Source of the DNA: an uncultured Candidatus Binatia bacterium
GTDB taxonomy: Bacteria; Desulfobacterota; Binatia; UBA9968; JAJDTQ01
NCBI GenBank assembly: GCA_958295985.1
Contig: OY282432.1
Location: 1,302,001 to 1,366,000 of the forward strand
Length of the DNA stretch: 64,000 nucleotides
Reading direction: 5' to 3'
The translations under genes and the position numbers were made by a program. Below the pieces are notes generated by a model, which saw only the letters and a program-made list of their open reading frames with translations, did not search any database and was not told the DNA's origin. Numbering within the stretch: the first letter of the stretch is position 1; the number at the start of each line of letters is the position of its first letter. Shown here in pieces: positions 45,823 to 54,700 of this stretch.

Positions 45823-47607
45823 GTGCGCATCGAGTTGGTCAACTCCGGGGTCGCCGTCCGGGGCGTGCTGGAGGTGGTGGAGCCCCGTGGCGGGCCCACC
45901 CGGGGCATCGAGCCGTACTCGTTCATCCAGCGGCGGGACATTTTTCTTTCCACCCACGCGCGCAAGGCCGTCTTCGTCACCGTCGATCCGGACTCGGTGG
46001 CGCAGCCGCTGTTGCTGCGTTTCACCGGCGGCGGCCGAAGCCACGAGGCCACCGTCAGCCTGCGCGGCCGGTTCACCGGCCAACCCTTGGTTCTTCTCCT
46101 GACCCGGAGCAACGTCGCCCCGGCCATCCCGCTTTCCTACCAGACCCCCGTGCCCGTGGTTTCTCTTCCCCTGGGCGACCTGCCCGAGGACACCCGAGCC
46201 TACGGCGGCGTCTGGAGCGTGATGCTGTACGAGCAGTCCCTGCGCGGCCTGTCCCGGGGGCAGCGGCGCGCGCTGGAGCGCTGGCTCGCCGCGGGAGGGA
46301 CCATGGTGGTGCTGGGCGGCGCCCACTTCGCGCTCTATCAGGACACGGCCACCGCGGGGTTGCTGCCGGTGGTCGTGCGGGGCCTGAAGCGGTTGGAGGC
46401 GTTGCCGGCGCTGTCGGCCCGGTTCGGCGGTGTTCTGGAGGACGCCCTGGTCCAGGACGCCGGCCCCGGCGACGGCGGCCGGGTGTTGTGGGCGGAGCAA
46501 GACACGCCCATCGTGGTGGAGAAAAGCCACGGCGAGGGCAGGGTCGTCTACCTGGCGTTGGACGTGGGCCGGCCACCGGTGTCGGATTGGGCGGGCCTCG
46601 CGGCGTTGTTCGGGGAGATCCTGGGCGCCCCCCCTCCCAGACGCACGGAGCCGTGGACCGCCTGGAATCTGAATGTGTTCACCGGGCTGCTCCAGGACTT
46701 CGGCTTCTCCAGCCTGCGGTCGCCGATGTTGTCGCTGCTCCTGGGACTGTCCCTTTACATCGGGTCGCTGCTGCTCTGGTTTCGCTACCGGAAGACCGTT
46801 CAGCCGTCCGGGTACGGGTCCCGGTACCAATGGGCGCTGGCTCCGGCGGGGCTGGTGCTGGCGTGGGCGCTCGGCGGCTACTGGTACTTCGACCGGGGCG
46901 GCCATGTGCCGGACGGGATCCTGATATCCTCCACGGTGGTGGACGGGACCCCGTGGTCGGACGTGGCGCCGGTGCACTCCAACGTGGGCCTGTTCGCAAC
47001 CCGGCACAAGGAGTTTTCCTTCAGCCTCGGCCGGGACGTCACCCAGCTCGACCTGGTGCCGGCGGCCGGAGGCAGTGCGGAGGCGTCGCTGTTGCTGCTG
47101 GAAGGGAGGCCGCGCAACCGCGTTCACGTACCGCTTGCGGAATGGAAGGCGGCGCTGTTCAGGCTCCGCGCCATCCGTCCTTCGCCGGTCGTGATCGAGT
47201 GGGAGCATTCCCGCGAGACCTACCGGGTCGGCATTGCCAACCGTGGTTCCGGCGCCCTTACGGAATGCTGGCTGCTGATCGGCGGGCGCGGCTACAAGTT
47301 GGGCGACGTTGCCCCGGGCGGCTCCCTGCGGCGCGAACTGCCCGCGGCCCCCCGGGAGGGTGAGGAGGGGGACGGTGAGGGTCCCCGGCCCGAGGACGTC
47401 CGGTTCGATGAAAGGGTCCGCGAGGTCTTGCTGCGGCGCTCGGTATTCCCGGACGGAGAGGCCGCGGATTCCCGGACGGCGTTTCTCGTCGGCTGGATTC
47501 GGGACGAGGAACCCGAGTTGAGGGTGGATGACCCCAGGGTCACGGCGCACCACTTCAAGCTGTTTCGCGTGGCCATCCCGCTGGGCGGCGGGGAGGAGGA
47601 CCTGTGA
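45823..47607 (+). CDS. Large membrane protein of the MoxR/vWA operon
   Basis: A 594-residue protein from the first in-frame start codon (GTG). It has a beta-rich N-terminal domain, an amidotransferase-like region (LERWLAAGGTMVVLGGAHF), two central membrane segments (LLLGLSLYIGSLLLWF, YQWALAPAGLVLAWALGG) and a second soluble part. Upstream, bases 45709-45822 in the same frame encode a typical signal peptide and mature start (LAVLAGLAFLWPALAPAEVS) but contain no ATG, GTG or TTG. The real start is thus uncertain. Its stop overlaps the next GTG. Related membrane proteins accompany MoxR-vWA systems; molecular role unknown. Confidence 0.65.
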   Translation: MRIELVNSGVAVRGVLEVVEPRGGPTRGIEPYSFIQRRDIFLSTHARKAVFVTVDPDSVAQPLLLRFTGGGRSHEATVSLRGRFTGQPLVLLLTRSNVAPAIPLSYQTPVPVVSLPLGDLPEDTRAYGGVWSVMLYEQSLRGLSRGQRRALERWLAAGGTMVVLGGAHFALYQDTATAGLLPVVVRGLKRLEALPALSARFGGVLEDALVQDAGPGDGGRVLWAEQDTPIVVEKSHGEGRVVYLALDVGRPPVSDWAGLAALFGEILGAPPPRRTEPWTAWNLNVFTGLLQDFGFSSLRSPMLSLLLGLSLYIGSLLLWFRYRKTVQPSGYGSRYQWALAPAGLVLAWALGGYWYFDRGGHVPDGILISSTVVDGTPWSDVAPVHSNVGLFATRHKEFSFSLGRDVTQLDLVPAAGGSAEASLLLLEGRPRNRVHVPLAEWKAALFRLRAIRPSPVVIEWEHSRETYRVGIANRGSGALTECWLLIGGRGYKLGDVAPGGSLRRELPAAPREGEEGDGEGPRPEDVRFDERVREVLLRRSVFPDGEAADSRTAFLVGWIRDEEPELRVDDPRVTAHHFKLFRVAIPLGGGEEDL

Positions 47608-48374
47608 GACCCTGGGCCAATCCGGTGTTCCGGGAAGCCGTGGCGGTCTACTGGCAGGAGGGACAGGCCTGCGTCACCTACCTGTTCTATGTGGTCATCC
47701 TGGGCGCGCTGCAGGTGCTGGCGCTGGTGCTGCCCGCGGGTGAAGCGAGGTTCTGGATCGGGCCTGCCTTCCTCTTCAAGTTCTCCGCGGTCGCCGCGCT
47801 GCTGTTGATCGTCTACCTGACCCTGCGGTTCGCGGGCCTGGAGTTCCTTGCCTGGCGGTTCTCGCCGCTGCGGCACTGGCTCGAAGAGGAGCGGCTCGGC
47901 GTGGTCGCGGTGGCGTCCGGGCTGCTCGCCATCCTGGTGGTCCACGGGTTGGTCCTGTTGTTCCTGGCGGCGCCGTTGCTGGCATGGTCCGGCGCCATCG
48001 CGCGCGCGCCCTTGAGCGACATGGCCTCGACCCTGCCCATGCTCTTCCTGTACGCCGTGGGTTACGGCGTCTGGGGCCTCGTGGGTCTGGCCCTGTGGGA
48101 GCGCAAGCCGGACAGCCGCCGGGTCTTCATCCGTTGGATCTTCGTCTGTTTCTTCCTGATCTCGGGCGCCTTCGGGGCGTGGGCGCAGACGTTGAATCCG
48201 GTGGCGTTTCTGCTCTATCATCTCGGCACCCTGGAGATGACCACGACGCCCGTGCGTTGGGGTGTGGTGTGGAGCCCGCCCCTGGTCCACTGGACCTTCC
48301 AGGGATTGGTGTTCGCCGTGGGGCTGGCATTGCTGGCGCGGGGCTTGAAACGCATCCAGAGAGGCTATTCGTGA
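47604..48374 (+). CDS. Six-helix membrane protein (ABC-2 permease-like) of the MoxR/vWA operon
   Basis: A 256-residue protein with about six helices. It opens MRPWANPVFREAVAVYWQEG, like ABC-2 type export permeases, but no partner ATPase is adjacent. The start is a GTG overlapping the preceding TGA, and its own stop overlaps the next gene's GTG, so the three are translationally coupled. Function in the MoxR/vWA system unknown. Confidence 0.7.
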   Translation: MRPWANPVFREAVAVYWQEGQACVTYLFYVVILGALQVLALVLPAGEARFWIGPAFLFKFSAVAALLLIVYLTLRFAGLEFLAWRFSPLRHWLEEERLGVVAVASGLLAILVVHGLVLLFLAAPLLAWSGAIARAPLSDMASTLPMLFLYAVGYGVWGLVGLALWERKPDSRRVFIRWIFVCFFLISGAFGAWAQTLNPVAFLLYHLGTLEMTTTPVRWGVVWSPPLVHWTFQGLVFAVGLALLARGLKRIQRGYS

Positions 48375-49777
48375 CCGATCCGGACGCACTTCTGAAGGAG
48401 AGGCTGACCGGCCTGCGCCGCTGGGAGCGGCGCAAGCGGCGCGAGCGCCTGCTGCTCGAAAGCCTCTTCTACACCGCGTCGGCCGCGGCCGCGCTGGTGT
48501 TGGCGCGCGCCCTGCTGCCGGTGGACGCCGGCTTGCTGTGGTATTCGCCGCTGGTTTTCGCCGCGTCCGCGGTGGCGGTGTTCCTGTTGCGCCCCTGGCG
48601 CGAGCAGGCGTTCATCCGCTCGCTCAAACAGGTGGACGACGGGCTGAAGCTCGATGAGAGGGTGCTGACGGCCTGGGAGATCCTGTTCCGGCCGCGGCAG
48701 CTTCCGCGGGAAGGCGTTTCGCCGGAAGAATCCCTGGTGGTGGAGGAAGCCGTGGCGAAGCTCGGGGGAGAGCCGCTCCGGCCGCTCTGCCGTCGCCGGT
48801 TCACCTGGCACGCGCCGGCCGGGCCGGTCCTGGTGCTGCTGGCGGTGGCGGGGTTGTGGCTGCCGCCGGCCGGCGCTCCCGAGGCGGCCACGGCGTCTTC
48901 GCGCATGGCCCGGGAGCTCCGGGAGCACGCGCGGGAGTTGGAACAGCGGGCGCGGGAACAGGACCTGACCGAGAGCCGGCGCATGGCCGAGGCCTTGCGC
49001 GAGATGGCCGAACGGCAACGGGGCGAGGCCGGCGCGGACAAGTCGCGCATGGAGGCGTCGGTGGGGGCGATGGTGGACGTGCTGGAAGAAATGACCCGCT
49101 CGTGGCCGGCCGCGGCCGGACTGGAGTGGCCGGCCCTGTCCGACGCGGCGCTGGAGCGGCTGAGGGAGCATCTACGGCGGTCCGACACCAGCAAGATGGA
49201 CGGCTCGTTCGCGGGGAAGAGCCGGGCCGACCTGCTGGAGTCCCTGGGCCTGTCTTCCCTCGACCGGCGTCCCGGCGGCTCCAGCGACATGAGCGCACAG
49301 GAAGTGCAGGAGTTTCTCGACCGGGTGGAGCGGGAGGCGGGGGAGGAGCAGGACCGCCGGTCGCTGGGCTCCACGCAGCAGTTCCTCACCGAGCTGTTGC
49401 TCAGGGACGCACCGGATGAATCCACCGCGGAGGCGGCCCGGCCCGGCGCTCCCACCGGTGGAGCGGAAGAGCCGCCGGCGGCGGGCCGACGACCGGGAAA
49501 CGAGCCCGGCAAGGCGCAGCAGGAGCCTTTCGACCCCGCTTTCCAGGCACGGGTGCGCACGCATCTGCAGGGGCTCCTGGCCCAGGGCCCGAGCCGGGGG
49601 TTCGGATTCAGGGGCGAGGTGCGTCCGGGCGACAGTACCGTGGAGGAAGAAGCGGTGGTGGTCCGGTATCGAAGGCAGGTGGAAGCGGAGCTCTCCTCCG
49701 CGGAGATCCCCGCCGAGTTCAAGGAAACCATCAAGAACTATTTCCTGTCTTTGGGCGTGACCCGGGAAAGACGATAG
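48371..49777 (+). CDS. Coiled-coil membrane protein of the MoxR/vWA operon
   Basis: A 468-residue protein beginning with GTG (VTDPDALLKERLTGLRR). Two membrane helices (about residues 27-70) and a third around residue 155 precede a long, charged, alpha-helical region (about 170-370, e.g. LREHARELEQRAREQ) and a C-terminal domain ending FKETIKNYFLSLG. The tail motif (YRRQVEAELSSAEIPAEFKE) recurs in proteins next to MoxR ATPases. The 47984 frame start upstream lies inside the preceding gene and was rejected. Confidence 0.72.
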   Translation: MTDPDALLKERLTGLRRWERRKRRERLLLESLFYTASAAAALVLARALLPVDAGLLWYSPLVFAASAVAVFLLRPWREQAFIRSLKQVDDGLKLDERVLTAWEILFRPRQLPREGVSPEESLVVEEAVAKLGGEPLRPLCRRRFTWHAPAGPVLVLLAVAGLWLPPAGAPEAATASSRMARELREHARELEQRAREQDLTESRRMAEALREMAERQRGEAGADKSRMEASVGAMVDVLEEMTRSWPAAAGLEWPALSDAALERLREHLRRSDTSKMDGSFAGKSRADLLESLGLSSLDRRPGGSSDMSAQEVQEFLDRVEREAGEEQDRRSLGSTQQFLTELLLRDAPDESTAEAARPGAPTGGAEEPPAAGRRPGNEPGKAQQEPFDPAFQARVRTHLQGLLAQGPSRGFGFRGEVRPGDSTVEEEAVVVRYRRQVEAELSSAEIPAEFKETIKNYFLSLGVTRERR

Positions 49778-49793
49778 TAGAAGTGGAGTCAAC

Positions 49794-50804
49794 GTGAACC
49801 TGGATGCTCCGACCGAGGGGATTCGACGCCGCATGCTGGGCGCCCAGCGCGCGTTCGAGGAAGTCAAGGGCGAGATGGGCAAGGCCGTGGTAGGTCACGA
49901 GGAGCTCATCGAGGGCATCTTCATCGCGTTGGTGTGCGGCGGCCACTGTCTGCTGGAGGGGGTGCCGGGCCTGGGCAAGACGTTGATGGTGCGCTCCCTG
50001 GGAGAGCTCATGGACCTGAGCTTCTCGCGCATCCAGTTCACGCCCGACCTGATGCCCGCGGACATCACCGGCACCAACGTGGTCAACGAGGACCCCTCGG
50101 GACGGAAGGTGTTCGAGTTCGAGGCCGGGCCGGTGTTCGCCAACATCGTGCTCGCGGACGAGATCAACCGGGCTACCCCCAAGACCCAGTCCGCCCTGCT
50201 CGAGGCCATGCAGGACCAGAGCGTCACCGCGGGCGGTGCGGTCCACGACATCCCCAGCCCGTTCATGGTCCTGGCCACCCAGAACCCCATCGAGATGGAG
50301 GGCACCTATCCGCTCCCGGAGGCCCAGGTGGACCGCTTCTTTTTCAAGCTCATCGTCCGTTATCCTTCCTACGACGAGATGGGGCGGATCGCGGAGCTGA
50401 CCACGGCCGCGCCTTCCGGGGGGCTGAGCAAGGTGTTGGCCGCGGAGGTGGTGCTGGAGATGCGCGAGGCGGTGCGGGCGGTGCCGTTGGCGGGTCCGGT
50501 GCGGGATTACGCGGTGCGTCTGGTGCGGGCGACCCATTCCGAGACCGAGCAGAGCACCGAACTGGCGCGCAAGTACGTGCAGTACGGCGCCAGCCCCCGG
50601 GGTTTGCAGGCGGTGATCCTGGCGGCCAAGGCCCGGGCTTTGCTTTCCGGCCGGCCCAACGTGTCGTTCGAGGACATCCGCCGGGATCTGATGCCCAGCC
50701 TGCGGCACCGGTTGTTGCTCAACCTGGCCGCGGAGGCCTCCGGCGTGGCTCCGGAAAGTGTGCTGGATGAGGTGGTGGAGCAGGTGCCGGAGGTGCCGTC
50801 CTGA
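49794..50804 (+). CDS. moxR: MoxR-family AAA+ ATPase
   Basis: A 336-residue AAA+ chaperone. Walker A is LEGVPGLGKTLMV, Walker B IVLADEINRATPKTQSALLEAM, sensor 1 LATQNPIEMEGTYPLPEAQ, sensor 2 ASPRGLQAVILAAKA. MoxR proteins assist maturation of vWA-domain partners, several of which follow. GTG start with GTGGAG at correct distance. The stop overlaps the start of the DUF58 gene (TGATG). Confidence 0.94.
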   Translation: MNLDAPTEGIRRRMLGAQRAFEEVKGEMGKAVVGHEELIEGIFIALVCGGHCLLEGVPGLGKTLMVRSLGELMDLSFSRIQFTPDLMPADITGTNVVNEDPSGRKVFEFEAGPVFANIVLADEINRATPKTQSALLEAMQDQSVTAGGAVHDIPSPFMVLATQNPIEMEGTYPLPEAQVDRFFFKLIVRYPSYDEMGRIAELTTAAPSGGLSKVLAAEVVLEMREAVRAVPLAGPVRDYAVRLVRATHSETEQSTELARKYVQYGASPRGLQAVILAAKARALLSGRPNVSFEDIRRDLMPSLRHRLLLNLAAEASGVAPESVLDEVVEQVPEVPS

Positions 50805-51721
50805 TGGCCGAGGCGGACGCGCACCGCTTCCTGGAGCCCGATTTCCTGGCGCGGCTGGACAAGCTGCGTCTGGTGGCCAAGCGCTTGGGCTGGGGCATGG
50901 CGCGGGGGGAGCATCCCACCGTGCGCAAGGGCTACAGCCTGGAGTTCTCCGACTACCGCAAGTACAGCCGCGGCGACGACCTGCGCTACGTCGACTGGAA
51001 CGTCTACGGGCGCCTGGAGCGGCTGCTGCTCAAGGTGTTCACCGCGGAGGAGGAGATCACCGTCTACCTCCTGCTGGACACGAGCCTGTCCATGGGACAA
51101 GGCTCGCCGTCCAAGCTGGAGTTCGCCAAGAGCGTGGCCGCGGCCCTGGGCTACATCGGCCTCAAGACCCACGACCGGGTGGGGGCGGTGGGCTTTGCCG
51201 GAGACGTGGCGGCGCAGTTGCCGCCGGCCCGGACCCGGCGTCAGATACTCGCGCTGTTCAACTTCCTCGCGGCGCTGTCCTGCGCCGGCCGCACCGACCT
51301 GGAGACCTCGGTGAAGACCTTCACCCGGCTCTATCCGCGGTCCGGGCTGGTGGTGTTGTTCAGCGACCTGCTGGACGCCGCCGGTTACGCCGCGGCCCTG
51401 GAAGAATTGGGGCGGAAACGGCACGACGTGCTGCTGGTCCACGTGCTCGGGGAGGGTGAGACGCGGCTGGACCCCGGCGGTGACGTGTCGCTGGTGGACC
51501 TGGAGACGGCCCGGGAGCGCCGGGTTTTTCTCGACCGGGATCTGGCGGACCGATTCCAGCGGGAGGTGGAGGACTTCTTCGCCGGCGCCCGGCAGCTCTG
51601 CGAGGGCCGGGAGATGGACTACCGGCGCACCACCAGCGACGTTCCCTTCGACGACTTCGTCCTGCGTTACCTGACCTCCGGCGTCCGGTCCGGTCGGGGC
51701 GCCGACAACCGGACGGGATAG
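50804..51721 (+). CDS. DUF58 protein with vWA-like fold
   Basis: A 305-residue protein with the DUF58 hallmarks SDYRKYSRGDDLRYVDWNVY and a vWA-like MIDAS stretch LLLDTSLSMGQGSP. DUF58 proteins are standard partners of MoxR ATPases. A single ORF with no membrane segment, presumably cytoplasmic. Co-translated with moxR. Confidence 0.92.
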   Translation: MAEADAHRFLEPDFLARLDKLRLVAKRLGWGMARGEHPTVRKGYSLEFSDYRKYSRGDDLRYVDWNVYGRLERLLLKVFTAEEEITVYLLLDTSLSMGQGSPSKLEFAKSVAAALGYIGLKTHDRVGAVGFAGDVAAQLPPARTRRQILALFNFLAALSCAGRTDLETSVKTFTRLYPRSGLVVLFSDLLDAAGYAAALEELGRKRHDVLLVHVLGEGETRLDPGGDVSLVDLETARERRVFLDRDLADRFQREVEDFFAGARQLCEGREMDYRRTTSDVPFDDFVLRYLTSGVRSGRGADNRTG

Positions 51722-51725
51722 CCCC

Positions 51726-54700
51726 GTGCTGTGGCTCTTTCCCGCGGCTTTTCTCTTCTTGCTGGGGGCCGTCCCGGTCATCCTGCTGCTCAACAGCCTC
51801 AGGCCCCGGGGCGCCCGGGTCCCCGTCACCGCGCTCTTCCTGCTGGAGAAGGTACTGCGGGAAAGGCCCATGGGCCGCCGCCTCGGCTGGCTCTGGCGCC
51901 GGAACCTGCCGCTGATCCTGCAACTTCTGGCCGCGGCCGCGGTCATCACCGCACTGGCGGGACCCGCGCTCCTGGGGGTGGGCAGCGCCGGCCGCGACTG
52001 GGTGGTGGTGATGGACCTGAGCGCCAGCATGAAGGCGGCGGGGGAGTCGGGCTCCCGCTTCGACGCGGCCCGGGCCGAGCTCCTCCGGCGCATCGACGCA
52101 TTGGGCGCCAACGACCGGATGATGATCATCGGCGCCGGGGCTGCCCCCGAGGTGGTCCAGCCCTTTACCGGGGACCGGACCAGGCTCGGACGAACCGCGG
52201 AGCGGTTGTCCGCCACCGACGCCGAGGCGCCGGTGAAGGAAGCGGTGCTGCTGGCGCACACGTTCCTCAAGCGCCAGGGGCCCCATCGGGTGGTGGTGAT
52301 CACCGACGGCGCCTTCAAGGGTATCGGGGAGTTGCCGCTGGCGGCGTCCTACCTCGAGCTCGTCCAGGTCCGGGGAGGCGCGGACAACGTCGGCATCCTC
52401 GGGTTCCAGTTCCGCCGGGTGGCCGGCGAGGCCGACCAGTACGAGGCCATGGTGGTGGTGCAGAACTTCACGGAACAGGCGGTGCATGCGCCCCTGATCG
52501 TCACGGTGTCGGACCGGGTGGTGAGCCGGACGCTGCTGTCGCTGGAGCCGTTCTCCCGGGAAGTGCTGATCTATGGCGTCCCCGGCCCGTTGCGGGGGCG
52601 CGCGAGCGCGCTGCTGGCCATTGATGACGACCTGCACACCGACAACCGCGCTTTCCTGGCTTTCCCCGAGGAACGCCCCACGCGGGTGCTCTACGTGGGG
52701 CCGGGGAACCCGTTCCTCGAGCGCCTGCTGCGCTATTTCCCCCATGTCACCCTGGCCCGCATCGACCGGATCCCGGTGGACCGGGTCACCGAGCAGGTGG
52801 CGGCCTACGACGTGGTGATGCTGGATCGGGTGCCGGCGCCGCCCCTGGTCCGTGGCAACTTTGTGCTCATCCGCACGGTGGCCGAAGGCCTGCCCCTGCG
52901 CGTGGCCGGACAAACGCCGCGACCCGCGCGGGTGTCCGCGGGTGCCGACCATCCGCTGGCGGCGGGCGTGCGCCTGGACGGACTCTACGTCCGGGACGCT
53001 CTGGAACTGCTCCCGGACGGTGGGGGCGTGTCGCTGGCGCGGTCCGAGCGCGGGCCGCTGATCCACGCGGTGGAGTCGGGGGACCTCAAGGCGCTGGTGT
53101 TCGCCTTCGATCTCACCGAGTCGGACCTGCCGTTCCGGGTGTCGTTTCCGTTGCTGGTGCGCAACGCCTTCGCCTGGTTCCGGCCCACCGCCAGGGAGTT
53201 TCCCGCCAGCCAGGTGGCCGCGGGTCTGCCCTTTGTCGCGGACGTGGGCGTGGACGAGGAGCAACTGGTGTTCGTGGGGCCCTCCGGCGAGAGCCGTCCG
53301 GTCCGTGTTCGCGAGCGCACGGGCACCTACACCGACACCGCGGAGGTGGGTTTCTATCGGTTCCAGGGCGAGCGCGGAGAGGGAGAGTTCGCGGTCAACC
53401 TGTTCAGCGAGGAGGAGTCCCGCATCCGCCCCGCCTACCGGGCGGAACCGGCGGCCTCGGCGCCGCCGGCGACGGCGAGCGGCCGGGACGCCCGCCTCGA
53501 CCTTTGGCCGGCGTTGCTGGTCGTGGCCCTGGCGCTGCTGCTGGCGGAGAGCCTCGTGGTCTGCCGCACCCGCCGGTCCCTCGTTCCCCTGTGGCTGCGA
53601 GCGCCGGCGGTGGCGGTGTTGCTGGTGGCCCTGGCGAACCCGCGGCTCCTCGCCGAGGACCCGGAGCTGGACGTGGTGATGGCCGTGGACCTTTCCCACA
53701 GTGTCGGAGAGGAGGCCCGCACTCGTGCCGTGGACGTCCTGGAGCGGGCCCAGGGGTTGGTGGGCGCCAAGGTACGGTTGGGCGTCTTCTCCTTTGCGCG
53801 CCGTCCGCAGTGGGAGTTCCTGCCCACCCGAGAGCTTCCGGTGAGCGAGCTTCCGGCCCCGCCGGAGCGCGACGCCACCGACCTGGGGGCGGCGCTGCAG
53901 GGCGCCCTCGGCGAGCTCAGCGAGGGGCGGCAGAGCCGGGTCCTGCTCATTTCCGACGCCAACGAGAACCACGGCTCGGTTGAGCGGGTGCTGCCCCTGT
54001 TGCGGTCCCACGGGGTCGCGGTGTGGCCGTATTCCGTGAGCCTGGCCGAGGGCCGGAACGAGGTCTACCTGTCGGAGCTTACCGTGCCTTCGGTGGTGGA
54101 CAGCGACGAGACCTTCGAGATCAAGGCCGCGGTCACCAGCGCCCGGGCATCATCGGCCGGCGTCTCCCTGCTGCGGGACGGGCGCGTCATCCGCTCCACC
54201 CGCCGGGAGCTGGCGCCTGGCGCCAACTGGTTGAGCTTCAACGACAGCGTGACGCGGCGGGGTACCCATACCTATGAGCTGATGGTGGACGCGGCCACGG
54301 ACGTGCTGGCGGAGAACAACCTGCTGCAGGGCATCGTCAGCGTCAAGGGGCCGTCCCGGGTCCTCTACCTCCACGGCGCCGACACCTCACGGCGGTTCAT
54401 GGCGGAGGCGTTGCAGGTGCAGGGATATGAAGTGGTGGAGAAGACCCCGCCGCGGGCCAACCTCACGCTGCCCGAGCTGTCGGGCTTCGACCTGCTGATC
54501 CTGGACAACGTGCCCGCGTACCAGCTCTCGCAGGTGAAGATGGAGCGCATCGAGCGGTTCGTGCGCGACCTCGGAGGCGGCCTCATCGTGTTGGGCGGAA
54601 CCCGGAGCTACGGCGCCGGGGGGTACTACCGGACCCCGCTGGAGCAGACGCTGCCGGTGGAGATGCGCCCCCCCGCGCGCATGGAGTTGCCCCACGTGGC

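Noticed and set aside
51360..54011. Long minus-strand open frame of 883 codons
   Set aside because: It is antisense to the DUF58 and triple-vWA genes, whose motifs are clear. Its composition (H, R, G, Q rich) is that of a GC-rich shadow frame.
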